Assembly (NCBI GenBank): GCA_903789495.1
Contig: CAIFEQ010000003.1
Span: 1-64,000 of the forward strand
DNA from: an uncultured Erysipelotrichaceae bacterium
Lineage (GTDB): Bacteria > Bacillota_I > Bacilli_A > Erysipelotrichales > Erysipelotrichaceae
Direction of reading: 5' to 3'
DNA length: 64,000 nt
This document shows, in pieces, positions 25,393-33,436 of the stretch. Position 1 is the first letter of the stretch, and each line of letters begins with the position of its first letter. Under the pieces are notes generated by a model. It did not search any database and was not told where the DNA came from. It saw nothing but the letters and a program-made list of their open reading frames with translations. Made by a program: the position numbers and the translations under genes.

Positions 25393-26058
25393 TTACGGCA
25401 CGATCCGGGTTTCCACATCTACCGCACCGGCATACTGCCGGAAAGCCTGACTGGCTTTCTGAAGCAGCTGTTCCAGATCGATTCCGGCCTCAAAACAGTA
25501 GATGACCGACAGAATCTCGCGGTGTCCCTCCGTGACCATGGCCCGGCGGGAATCCGACATGGAGGAACCGAAGATGCCCTGCTCATCCGCCAGCACCAGC
25601 ATGTTCTCCATATCCAGAAACTCCTTGCCGATGCCGTCATACCCTTCGCCCGGTCCGCCTTTCCGCAGCCGGATCGGTCCCTGGATCTGACGCAGATCAT
25701 AGGAACCCACGGAAAGACCGCTTTCCAGCGAGATCAGATTGTTCACATCCACGACCGAATTGACGTGATACAGACTGTCGCCCCGGCGCACTCTGCGCAG
25801 CAGGGCTTCGGAAGAAACACGCCAGCGGCCGGGATTTCTGCCGAAGGCCTTGTAGGCCAGCCGGCTGCCCCGGATACCGGGGATCTCACTCCATTCCTTA
25901 CCGGCAATCTTCTCCTGTATCTCCGGCAGCACTGTACTGTCCAGCATCTGCCAGAAGTGCTCATCCGATGCCCGGACGTCTGCCGAAAACTGCAGACAGC
26001 CCAGCCGGATGTCCGGGTATACCGTCAGTAAATCTCTGTCGATTGAAATTTCCTGCAT
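25393..26058 (-). CDS. B3/B4 tRNA-binding domain protein
   Basis: 221 residues corresponding to the B3/B4 domain of the phenylalanyl-tRNA synthetase beta chain as a free-standing protein (COG3382). Typical blocks are AFGRNPGRWRVSSEALLRRV, NSVVDVNNLISLESGLSVG and GPIRLRKGGPGEGY. In the synthetase this domain edits mischarged Tyr; the role of free-standing forms is unclear. AAGGAG precedes the ATG. It appears to be a single gene. Confidence 0.85.
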   Translation of the reverse strand: MQEISIDRDLLTVYPDIRLGCLQFSADVRASDEHFWQMLDSTVLPEIQEKIAGKEWSEIPGIRGSRLAYKAFGRNPGRWRVSSEALLRRVRRGDSLYHVNSVVDVNNLISLESGLSVGSYDLRQIQGPIRLRKGGPGEGYDGIGKEFLDMENMLVLADEQGIFGSSMSDSRRAMVTEGHREILSVIYCFEAGIDLEQLLQKASQAFRQYAGAVDVETRIVP

Positions 26059-26097
26059 GACTGCTTCTCCTTTTCAGCTGAAACAGACTAAGCTGCC

Positions 26098-26748
26098 TCA
26101 GCCGATCCTGTAATGCCCCACTATGGTACCCCAGGTTTCCAGCACATCTTCTTCATAGCTGACCTGGGCCGGACTGTAATGATGGAGCACAAACGGAATG
26201 CCCTTCCGATTGCGGTGATCCGAAATGATCCCGATATGATTCTCCCAGATCACGATATCCCCGGCCTGCCAGGCCGCCGGATCGGATAAATCGGTCGTCA
26301 GGGCAGCCGCGTGCCGGCTGAACCAGACCTGCAGGTTGACCACCCGGCGGAAATCAATGTTGGGATCCGGGGTGGCAATCCCATAGGCTTCCGGGGCACT
26401 CTGAATATCCGCGCTGACCAGTTCCATCAGGTCATAGCCGGTTCCCAGACAGGCCTGGGCCACCACATCCACGCAGGTTCCATAGCCATCATCCGGATAG
26501 CCGCCTGCGTAGTATTGACTCTTGTACTGCGGTTCGCTGGCCAGGTAGGCCCGGGCGCTTTCCAGCATGTCGGTCTGATCATCCACCCCATCCCCGTCGG
26601 TATCCTTCGGACTGACATAGGTGGTGATGCCGAAATCCGCATCCGTATACTGGCAGTGCGGGATGACACTGTACCGGTACAGCAGAAACAGCCCTGCAAA
26701 TACGCAGAGCCCGGCAGTCAGAACGATGATTCCGGTTTTCTTCTTCAA
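26098..26748 (-). CDS. DUF1287 (YijF-like) membrane-anchored protein
   Basis: 216 residues with one N-terminal TM helix or uncleaved signal (about 5-27). The outer domain matches DUF1287: DTDGDGVDDQTDML (Ca-binding-like loop), YGTCVDVVAQA with a conserved Cys, NLQVWFSRHA and ENHIGIISDHRN with a His. The Cys/His arrangement resembles NlpC/P60-like amidases, so a cell-wall or amide-hydrolysing role is possible but unproven. It overlaps the upstream membrane gene by 4 nt (ATGA). Confidence 0.8.
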   Translation of the reverse strand: MKKKTGIIVLTAGLCVFAGLFLLYRYSVIPHCQYTDADFGITTYVSPKDTDGDGVDDQTDMLESARAYLASEPQYKSQYYAGGYPDDGYGTCVDVVAQACLGTGYDLMELVSADIQSAPEAYGIATPDPNIDFRRVVNLQVWFSRHAAALTTDLSDPAAWQAGDIVIWENHIGIISDHRNRKGIPFVLHHYSPAQVSYEEDVLETWGTIVGHYRIG

Positions 26749-27497
26749 AGCGGTTCCTTTCCGCTTCCTGCTGCACCGGTGCCGTCTGCCGGCGCATTGT
26801 CATCGGTCTTTTCTGTATCTTCCGCTCTGCCCCTCAGCCAGCGGCCGCCGAAGAACAGGGCAGGAAACAGCAGCGCCAGCTTGAACGTGCCAAAGAGAAA
26901 GCCTTTATAGGAAGATGCCAGAGACGAACCGGTCAGGCTGTACCAGAGGTACAGCACCGGACCGACAAAAGCCGATGCCAGCAGCAGGATGCTGGGAACA
27001 GACCAGTAACGGCGGATCAGCCATCGGGCACCGGCCAGTCTTTTCGATGCCAGCAGCAGGGAAAACAGGCCGAAGACCGCGAAGGCCGCAATGATCAGCG
27101 GATTGACCACCCACTCATAGATGGCTCCGGTTCTGACCAGCGACCACCACACCACTAGATAAGCACCGGCCAGCAGGAAGGAAAAGACAGACAGGACGAT
27201 GCCGGCTTTGCGGCACCGTACCAGTATGCCGATGGCCAGGTAGAGACAGCCGAAGATCAGGATGCCATAGGCCATCATTTCGGCCGCCGCCGCTGCCACG
27301 ATGGCTACCAGGGCAAAGAGCACAAACCAGCCATAGATAGGATCATTAGCAGAATGATCTTCAGGGAAGATGGAATGCGCTGCCGTATGCATGCCCACGA
27401 TGGCTATGATGGCAAGGACAGTCAGGATAATGCCAAAGGCCAGAAAACACCGGCCGGAAATCACCGCATCTTTTTCCTCGTAAACTTTCCTCTTCAT
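26745..27497 (-). CDS. hypothetical multi-pass membrane protein
   Basis: 250 residues, not assigned to a family. About six TM helices are visible (roughly 17-38, 57-90, 97-118, 130-150, 168-190 and 203-222), followed by a hydrophilic tail rich in Gly, Asp and Ala. Translationally coupled to the DUF1287 gene, so the two products may act together at the membrane. GGGAG lies before the ATG. Confidence 0.65.
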   Translation of the reverse strand: MKRKVYEEKDAVISGRCFLAFGIILTVLAIIAIVGMHTAAHSIFPEDHSANDPIYGWFVLFALVAIVAAAAAEMMAYGILIFGCLYLAIGILVRCRKAGIVLSVFSFLLAGAYLVVWWSLVRTGAIYEWVVNPLIIAAFAVFGLFSLLLASKRLAGARWLIRRYWSVPSILLLASAFVGPVLYLWYSLTGSSLASSYKGFLFGTFKLALLFPALFFGGRWLRGRAEDTEKTDDNAPADGTGAAGSGKEPL

Positions 27498-27680
27498 GGT
27501 TTTCTCCCGTTTTTTCCCGAAACAGGAAACTGCACTGCCGGGCAGGGCACCTCATCTGTCTGAAGTCCCCTGTTATTTTCATATCATATTCCGGACAATC
27601 CTGCCGCTTTCCGCAGAAATTTAACAGAAAAGCAGGAATACCGTTTACCTCCTGTTCAGATCCCGGCCTGCCGGCAGCCG

Positions 27681-27711
27681 AAAACCAGCTCTGCAGAACA
27701 TGCAGAGCTGG
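27681..27711 (-). terminator. terminator of the flavin-oxidoreductase operon
   Basis: CCAGCTCTGC and GCAGAGCTGG form a 10-bp stem, followed on the minus strand by TTTTC. The rest of the gap 27498-27755 shows no gene. Confidence 0.65.
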
Positions 27712-27755
27712 CAGAAAAACAGCTGTCCATCCGTGTTGCCTGCCGGTGAGGAAGC

Positions 27756-28412
27756 CTATTTCTGATGATCATGCCGGCGCACAAAGTTCGTCACAAAGGA
27801 TGACTCAGTATCCGGAACAGGGATGCCGTTCTTCCTTCCTTCTGCAAAACACTGCATCATCCAGATCATGTTACGGGCCAGATTCCGCATGGTCTGCAGG
27901 CCTTCTTCATCCTGTTCAGCCTCTTGTGCATACAGGCCATGGACATTGTTCCAGTATGTCGAACCGGCGATCGGCATCTGGGCAATGCTGAAGTATTTGT
28001 TCAGTGCATCCAGAGCAGCCGTGGTACCGCCGCGGCGGGCGACCGCTACCGCTGCCCCCGGTTTGAAGGCAAAAGCCGGATAGATTTCGTCTGTCCCATT
28101 GCTGTAGAACGCCCGGTCCAGGAAAGAGAAGATCCGGCCGCTGGGATGCGCAAAATAGGTCGGGGTGGCAAAGACAAAACCATCCGCCTGGTATGCCTTT
28201 TCGACAAAGGCATTGACTCCGTCCTCCCGGAAGACACAGCGGCCCGTCTTCTGACACTGATTGCACTGCAGACAGTCGGCGATCGGCTTCCCGCCAAGCT
28301 GAATGACCTCGGTTTCCACACCCTGCCCGGCAAAGATGCGGATCATCTCTTCCAGAGCCCGCATCGTGGTGCCGTGTGTATGTGAGCTTCCGTTGACCAG
28401 CAAGACTCTCAT
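27756..28412 (-). CDS. flavodoxin-like NAD(P)H-dependent oxidoreductase
   Basis: 218 residues with the flavodoxin fold of the NADPH-dependent FMN reductase/iron-sulfur flavoprotein group. MRVLLVNGSSHTHGTT is the FMN phosphate loop, and ATPTYFAHPSG is the isoalloxazine-side loop. A CLQCNQCQKTGRC block (about 47-59) resembles the Cys cluster of iron-sulfur flavoproteins. Two adjacent ATGs exist; the second has GAGG at better distance. It is last in the operon with the VOC and old-yellow-enzyme-like genes and may pass electrons within that pathway. Confidence 0.85.
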   Translation of the reverse strand: MRVLLVNGSSHTHGTTMRALEEMIRIFAGQGVETEVIQLGGKPIADCLQCNQCQKTGRCVFREDGVNAFVEKAYQADGFVFATPTYFAHPSGRIFSFLDRAFYSNGTDEIYPAFAFKPGAAVAVARRGGTTAALDALNKYFSIAQMPIAGSTYWNNVHGLYAQEAEQDEEGLQTMRNLARNMIWMMQCFAEGRKNGIPVPDTESSFVTNFVRRHDHQK

Positions 28413-28425
28413 CATGACCTCTTTC

Positions 28426-28902
28426 CTAAGCTTCCTGAAAGGTGACCAGTTCAATCACCGAACCCCAGGGTGTTTCCGTATACAGCCAGCCCTGGGTCGG
28501 GCTGGTGCCATTTCTGACCGCTTCAATGTACGCAGCAGATTCATACAGTCTGCCGCCGGCAGCCAGGATGTCCAAGGCTGCCTGCTGCAGATTGTCCACA
28601 TAAACGGCAAAGTGCTGCAGACCATAGTCATAGGTATGAGCGGAGGAACGGTGTTTCACACCGTCATAGCAGAACAGTTCCACATTCACACGGCCGCCGA
28701 GGTTCATCACCCGTCTGGCCGTCACGCGGCCGCCTGCCGGCATCCCGAAGCGCTGTTCGTGGACCGCTCCGGTCAGAGGCTCCTGGCTGCGGGTCAGACC
28801 CTTGCAGACAACCTGGCCGGCAAATGCCCGGGCAAAGAAGGCAGAAGCCTGATCCAGATCCGGCACCGTCAAAGCAACGTGATCAATCGTTCTGATTTTC
28901 AT
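28426..28902 (-). CDS. VOC family protein
   Basis: 158 residues, one vicinal-oxygen-chelate unit pair: KIRTIDHVALTVPDLDQASAFF at the start, a central LQHFAVYVD with the second metal-ligand His, and a C-terminal WGSVIELVTF with the last ligand Glu. Members include dioxygenases, glyoxalases and isomerases. No Shine-Dalgarno is seen; the ATG is 9 nt after the upstream stop, so translation is likely coupled. Confidence 0.8.
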   Translation of the reverse strand: MKIRTIDHVALTVPDLDQASAFFARAFAGQVVCKGLTRSQEPLTGAVHEQRFGMPAGGRVTARRVMNLGGRVNVELFCYDGVKHRSSAHTYDYGLQHFAVYVDNLQQAALDILAAGGRLYESAAYIEAVRNGTSPTQGWLYTETPWGSVIELVTFQEA

Positions 28903-28911
28903 GCGGATCGA

Positions 28912-30858
28912 TCAGAAGACACCACTGATTTTCCGAACGGTATCCCAGGCTTCATGCATGCACTGATAGAGCTTTCTGCCTTTTACGGCATCACCGATCA
29001 CGTAGGTTTCCGGGCAGACATGTTTCAGTTCTTCCACGATTCCGGTTCTTGCCTTCAGGCCAAGCGCCGCAATGACCGTATCGGCAGGGACTCTTTCTTC
29101 CTGTCCTTTATGGGTAAAGACAACCGAATCCGGATTGATTCTGGTAACCTTGGCCTCGGTGATGATCGTGGCATTGGCTGCAGCCAGTTCTCCTTTGATG
29201 GCGATCTGCGACAGCGGTTCATCCTGGTTGACAATCTCCGGCAGCATCTCGAGTATCGTCACTTCTCTGCCTGCTCTGGCCAGGCCAAGGGCAGTTTCCG
29301 AACCGACCAGCCCGCCGCCGATGATCACGGTCCGCCCCTTCACGCTGTCCTGATCCAGCAGGGCTTTTTCCGCCGTGATCGTATTTTCGATGCCGGGGAT
29401 CGGCGGCACCATATAGTCCGAACCGACGGCCAGGATGACCGCATCAGGCTTCAGGGAAGCCAGCAGTTCCGGCGTTGCTTCGGTCTTCATCAGAATCCGG
29501 ATATCGGCCTTTTTCACCTGGCGTTCCAGCCACAGCAGATCCCCGCGGGCCCCGCGCTTGAATGCCGGCTCCGAAGCTTCCAGGAAATGCCCGCCAAGTC
29601 GGTCCGAACGCTCAATCAGGGTTACATCGTGACCATACAGTCTGGCGACCCGGGCCGCCTCCATGCCGGCCATCCCGCCGCCGACCACGACGATGTTCTT
29701 CCGGTCTTTTTCCGCCACCGGTACGATCTGATATTCCCGTTCCTGTCCGGCCTGAGGATTCACCTCGCAGCGGATCGGGCATCCGCGGAAGAACAGCGAA
29801 ATGCAGCCTTCATGGCCGCGCATGCAGGGACGGATGTCTTCCAGACGGCCTTCCCGGATCTTCTGCGGCATATAGGGATCGGCCAGCAGCGGGCGGGCAA
29901 AAGCAACCAGATCGGCCTCATCACGTTCCAGTGCCTGTTCAGCCGTTTCCGCCGTCAGGGCGTTGACCGTTACCACCTTGCATTTGGTCACGGCTTTCTT
30001 CATGGCCGCAGCCAGATTCACAATGGCATGTTCCGGTCTGTACATCGGCGAAATCATCCAGGTTGCCATGGTTTCGTAGTTGCCGACCGATACGTGAATA
30101 TAATCGATATAATCTTCAAACATTCTGCCGAAGGCACAGGCATCTTCGATAGTCATGCCGCCTTCGACCTTTTCTTCCCCGCTGATGCGGAAGCCGACCA
30201 GGAAGTCATTGCCGACCTTGGCTCTGACCTTCTTCAGGATGTTCAGGGCAAATCTGGCCCGGTTCTCCCGGCTGCCGCCGTACTCATCGGTCCGCCTGTT
30301 GGTGTACTGACTAAGGAATTCACAGATCAGGTAGCCATGAGCACCATGAATTTCCACGCCATCAAAGCCGGCCTGTCTGGCTCTTCTGGCCGCTTCTGCA
30401 AAAGCATCTTCAATGGCGACAATTTCATCGTGTTCCAAGGCCCTCGGCAGGCGGCCGACAAATTTGCTGGCCACGGCAGAGGGTGCCAGGGCTTCCTGCC
30501 CGGGTACTGCCGCTGCATTGGCCTGCAGGCCGCCATGCGAAAGCTGCAGAATGGCCAGGGCACCATTGCGCTTGATGGCCTCCGCCAGCCGGTATTTGCC
30601 GGCAATGAGCTGGTCGCTGTACAGCCCGCTGGACGCCAGAGAAGAACGGGACGCGATCTGATCGACAAAGGTGTTTTCGACCACGATGGCGGCGGCGCCG
30701 CCCTTGGCTCTTTCAGCATAGTAATCGCACATCTCCTGGGTGGTATCCCCGAGCGGGGTCGAAAGTCTGGTTTCCATGGCCGCCATCATGATGCGGTTCT
30801 TAAAGGTGCAGGGGCCAACCTGAAGCGGCGTCATAATGACGTTTTCTGCAGTGTTCAT
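28912..30858 (-). CDS. NADH:flavin oxidoreductase, 2,4-dienoyl-CoA reductase-like, variant Fe-S motif
   Basis: 648 residues. An old-yellow-enzyme TIM barrel (1-340; HGAHGYL at 171-177) is followed by an Fe-S motif and an FAD/NAD domain (VVGGGMAGMEAA at about 391-402 and a second GGGLVGSE). Relatives reduce activated C=C bonds: dienoyl-CoA reductase FadH, BaiCD/BaiH bile acid enzymes, enoate reductases. The canonical C-x2-C-x3-C-x11-C becomes C345-x6-C352-x7-C360-x3-C364: the second Cys is Gly348 and an extra Cys appears at 360. The start has AAGGAG; a longer frame upstream overlaps the promoter. First gene of a three-gene operon. Confidence 0.9.
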   Translation of the reverse strand: MNTAENVIMTPLQVGPCTFKNRIMMAAMETRLSTPLGDTTQEMCDYYAERAKGGAAAIVVENTFVDQIASRSSLASSGLYSDQLIAGKYRLAEAIKRNGALAILQLSHGGLQANAAAVPGQEALAPSAVASKFVGRLPRALEHDEIVAIEDAFAEAARRARQAGFDGVEIHGAHGYLICEFLSQYTNRRTDEYGGSRENRARFALNILKKVRAKVGNDFLVGFRISGEEKVEGGMTIEDACAFGRMFEDYIDYIHVSVGNYETMATWMISPMYRPEHAIVNLAAAMKKAVTKCKVVTVNALTAETAEQALERDEADLVAFARPLLADPYMPQKIREGRLEDIRPCMRGHEGCISLFFRGCPIRCEVNPQAGQEREYQIVPVAEKDRKNIVVVGGGMAGMEAARVARLYGHDVTLIERSDRLGGHFLEASEPAFKRGARGDLLWLERQVKKADIRILMKTEATPELLASLKPDAVILAVGSDYMVPPIPGIENTITAEKALLDQDSVKGRTVIIGGGLVGSETALGLARAGREVTILEMLPEIVNQDEPLSQIAIKGELAAANATIITEAKVTRINPDSVVFTHKGQEERVPADTVIAALGLKARTGIVEELKHVCPETYVIGDAVKGRKLYQCMHEAWDTVRKISGVF

Positions 30859-30950
30859 CTTTTTCTCCTTCTTTGCTGCGCATTCCTTCGTGTGATCGGA
30901 ATCAGCTAAATACATGATAGTAATCCGCTGTCCGGCTTTGTCAATAAAAA

Positions 30951-31074
30951 TTCTCATATTTTCTCATTAAATCTTACTAAAACGAGAATATTATCAGTCA
31001 GTCTGGAGAATTGCTGAAAATTCATTGCATTATGACGGAATCAGAATGATAATTTCAGGTGAGAATCTGAGAAA
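30951..31074. promoter_or_regulatory. divergent control region with five TGAGAA-type boxes
   Basis: TTCTCAT occurs at 30951 and 30961, exactly 10 bp apart. CGAGAAT is at 30983, TGAGAAT at 31060 and TGAGAAA at 31068. Promoter for the regulator: TTGCAT (31025-31030)-N17-GATAAT (31048-31053). On the minus strand TTGACA lies about 19 bp before TATCAT for the oxidoreductase operon. No -24/-12 sigma-54 promoter was found. Confidence 0.55.
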
Positions 31075-31087
31075 AAGGAGTATTACC

Positions 31088-33109
31088 ATGAACCTTCAGG
31101 CCCCCTTTGACCGGAAAGCCACAGAAAAAGCCTGGCAGTACTACATCCATGATCGGCACGCCCTGCCAGCGCAGATCGACGGCGTACGCCCTTTCATTGT
31201 CGATTCCTGGCGGCGTTCCCTGAACAGCAGCCGGATCAGCAGGTCCCGGCCTCTGAAACTGTCCGAAGCAAAGCTGCAGTCCCTCCTGCAGGAAAATGCC
31301 CTGCTGATGCAGATTGCCTATCCTTATCTTCTGCATTTTTATCAGTGGATTGATAATTCTCACCTGCAGATCACGCTGGCAGATAAAAACGGCTTTCAGA
31401 TCGGCAGAATTGATTCGCATGATCTGACGGCATCTGCTTCTTCCGACAGTGCAGGGTCTTCCTTCCAGGCATTCCAGCTGGACAACGGCACGGATTTTTC
31501 AGAAGCCGCTGCCGGTACAAACGGCATCGGCACTTCCCTGGCCATGCAGCAGCCGGTCATGATCTTCGGCGCGGAGCATTTCCAGTCCCGGTATCATGAT
31601 CTGGCCTGCTATGCTTCCCCGCTCTATGATCCGGCAGGCAGTCTGCTTGGCAGTATCAATATCACAGGGCCCCTGGAAGACTGGGATCCGCTGATCCTGT
31701 GCGTTCTGAAGACTGCCGTCAGCGGCATTGAGAAGGAATTTGAGCTGACCAGAAAGAATGAGCTGCTGGATACCCTGGTGGAATCCTGCGGACAGGGCGT
31801 GATCATGCTGGATGCCCGGGAACACATTCTCTACTGCAACCAGGATGCCGCTCAGCTGCTTCATGCACCGCACGGCCGTCTGACCGGACAGCCGATTGAC
31901 AGGCTGATCCGGACAGACCGGCTGCCAGAAGCCCTCCGGCACTTTGCCCGGCCCCTGACCGATGAGGACTGTACGCTTTACAGTGCCGATGGCCAGCCTG
32001 TCGAAGTCAATCTGACCATCCGGACGGCCGGTCAGGATCCGCATGGCCTGCACAGTATCCTGATCCTGCTCCGTTCACAGAAGGATGTCCATCTGCTGAC
32101 TACGAAACTGGCCGGCTTCACTGCACAGGGCAGCTTTGAGTCCTTTGTCGGAAATTCTCATGGTCTGCAGATGGTCACTGCCATGGGAAAGCTGGCTGCG
32201 GAACGCTCGGTTTCGGTTCTGCTGCTCGGTGAAAAAGGAACCGGCAAGCATATGCTGGCCCAGGCCATTCACAATGAAGGGCCGCAGCCGGAGATGCCTT
32301 TTGTGGAGCTGAACTGTGCCTCCACTCCCACCCCGCTGATGTCGTCTGAGCTCTTCGGAAATGAGGATGAAGAGACCGGTCTGAAGATTCCAGGACGAAT
32401 CCAGCTGGCCGACGGCGGCACGCTGTATCTGGATGAAATCGGCGCTCTGCCGGAACCCCTGCAGAAAAGGCTGGTACAGGTTCTGCAGGATGCGGACAAT
32501 CCGGAAAAGTCGGTCTCTCGATTCCGGCTGATCGCCTCTTCCTCAGCGAATCTGCTGTCTCTGATCCGCAAAGGTGCCTTCCGCGAAGATCTTTACTATC
32601 GGCTGAATGCCCTGACCATCACCATTCCACCGCTGCGTGAGCGGAAGGAAGATATCCCCGTTTTGGCAGAATACTTTTCCCGTCAGATGACCGGTCATCC
32701 GGTACGGCTCGAAGCCGAAGCCAGTGCAGCTCTAGAAGCTTATTCCTGGCCTGGCAATACGCGGGAACTGGAGGAAACCATCCGGCTGTCCATTCACTCT
32801 GCTGCCCAAGAGAGCCTCGCCATTACGGATCTGCCTGTGCAGATTAGCAGTTTCTATTACACCACGCTCATGCTTCAGGAACAGTCTGCCGGCAGCGCAG
32901 CAGACAGGCAGTCTGATGCCGCTCCTGACTCCGGGACAGATACATCGGCTTCTGATGCTATGGCATATTATCAGCTGAGTCAGGCACTGAAGCAAGCTGA
33001 CGGTAACGTGCAGAAAGCTGCTGACATTCTGAACATGCCGCGCAGTTCTCTCTACCGGCGTCTGCGCAGACTGCATATCCGGCCCAAGGATTACCGTCGA
33101 AAGCTGTGA
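31088..33109 (+). CDS. AAA+ transcriptional activator of the AcoR type, lacking GAFTGA
   Basis: 673 residues. A GAF-like sensor with SWRRS and AAGTNGIGTSLA covers about 30-215, a PAS domain about 225-330, an AAA+ domain about 350-590 and a Fis-type HTH at 630-665 (NVQKAADILNMPRSSLYRRLRR). Walker A is GEKGTGKH (381-388) and Walker B TLYLDEIG (445-452). Between ELFG (421-424) and GR (436-437), where sigma-54 activators carry GAFTGA, the sequence is NEDEETGLKIP: the loop is missing and 3 residues shorter. It faces the flavin-oxidoreductase operon and probably regulates it by a sigma-54-independent route. AAGGAG precedes the ATG. Confidence 0.88.
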   Translation: MNLQAPFDRKATEKAWQYYIHDRHALPAQIDGVRPFIVDSWRRSLNSSRISRSRPLKLSEAKLQSLLQENALLMQIAYPYLLHFYQWIDNSHLQITLADKNGFQIGRIDSHDLTASASSDSAGSSFQAFQLDNGTDFSEAAAGTNGIGTSLAMQQPVMIFGAEHFQSRYHDLACYASPLYDPAGSLLGSINITGPLEDWDPLILCVLKTAVSGIEKEFELTRKNELLDTLVESCGQGVIMLDAREHILYCNQDAAQLLHAPHGRLTGQPIDRLIRTDRLPEALRHFARPLTDEDCTLYSADGQPVEVNLTIRTAGQDPHGLHSILILLRSQKDVHLLTTKLAGFTAQGSFESFVGNSHGLQMVTAMGKLAAERSVSVLLLGEKGTGKHMLAQAIHNEGPQPEMPFVELNCASTPTPLMSSELFGNEDEETGLKIPGRIQLADGGTLYLDEIGALPEPLQKRLVQVLQDADNPEKSVSRFRLIASSSANLLSLIRKGAFREDLYYRLNALTITIPPLRERKEDIPVLAEYFSRQMTGHPVRLEAEASAALEAYSWPGNTRELEETIRLSIHSAAQESLAITDLPVQISSFYYTTLMLQEQSAGSAADRQSDAAPDSGTDTSASDAMAYYQLSQALKQADGNVQKAADILNMPRSSLYRRLRRLHIRPKDYRRKL

Positions 33110-33394
33110 CAGACGAAAGCGGCGCTTCAGATCAAAACAGTTGAACGTCTGGCATTTCACCATGCGTGTATAGCACCCGGAGTGTTCAGGAAACATCTGC
33201 CTGCTGCCCGACAGCAGGAGCGGCGAAGAGGAACTTTTTGCAGTTGTCTGGCCGGCTTGCTTTCATGATTCACGCATGTCTGTTTTTTCAGACACTGACT
33301 ATTCCTTTCAGCCGGATTTTCATGCGCAGATTTGTTACGGAAATTTCTGCACGAAATGACCTCCTGAGACGGCCTTCTTTGCTTTACAGATATT
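33110..33394. other. non-coding gap
   Basis: Between the AAA+ gene and the dipeptidase promoter. One short hairpin (CCTGCTG/CAGCAGG near 33200) is visible without a T tract. Short ORFs on both strands lack ribosome sites. Nothing else was recognised. Confidence 0.5.
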
Positions 33395-33424
33395 TTGCGT
33401 TCAGATAAAATTCTGTTATATAAA
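33395..33424 (+). promoter_or_regulatory. promoter of the dipeptidase gene, very short leader
   Basis: -35 TTGCGT (33395-33400), then TATATA (33417-33422) at 16 bp, or TATAAA at 18 bp. The predicted start site is only about 6-8 nt before the ATG at 33437, leaving room for a GGGG only. Confidence 0.55.
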
Positions 33425-33436
33425 CGGGGCATTTTC

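Noticed and set aside
28303-30909. 868-codon plus-strand ORF opposite the flavin oxidoreductase operon
   Set aside because: It is the antisense shadow of three well-supported genes, caused by GC-rich codon use. It has no ribosome site and a His/Gln/Arg-rich product without family motifs.
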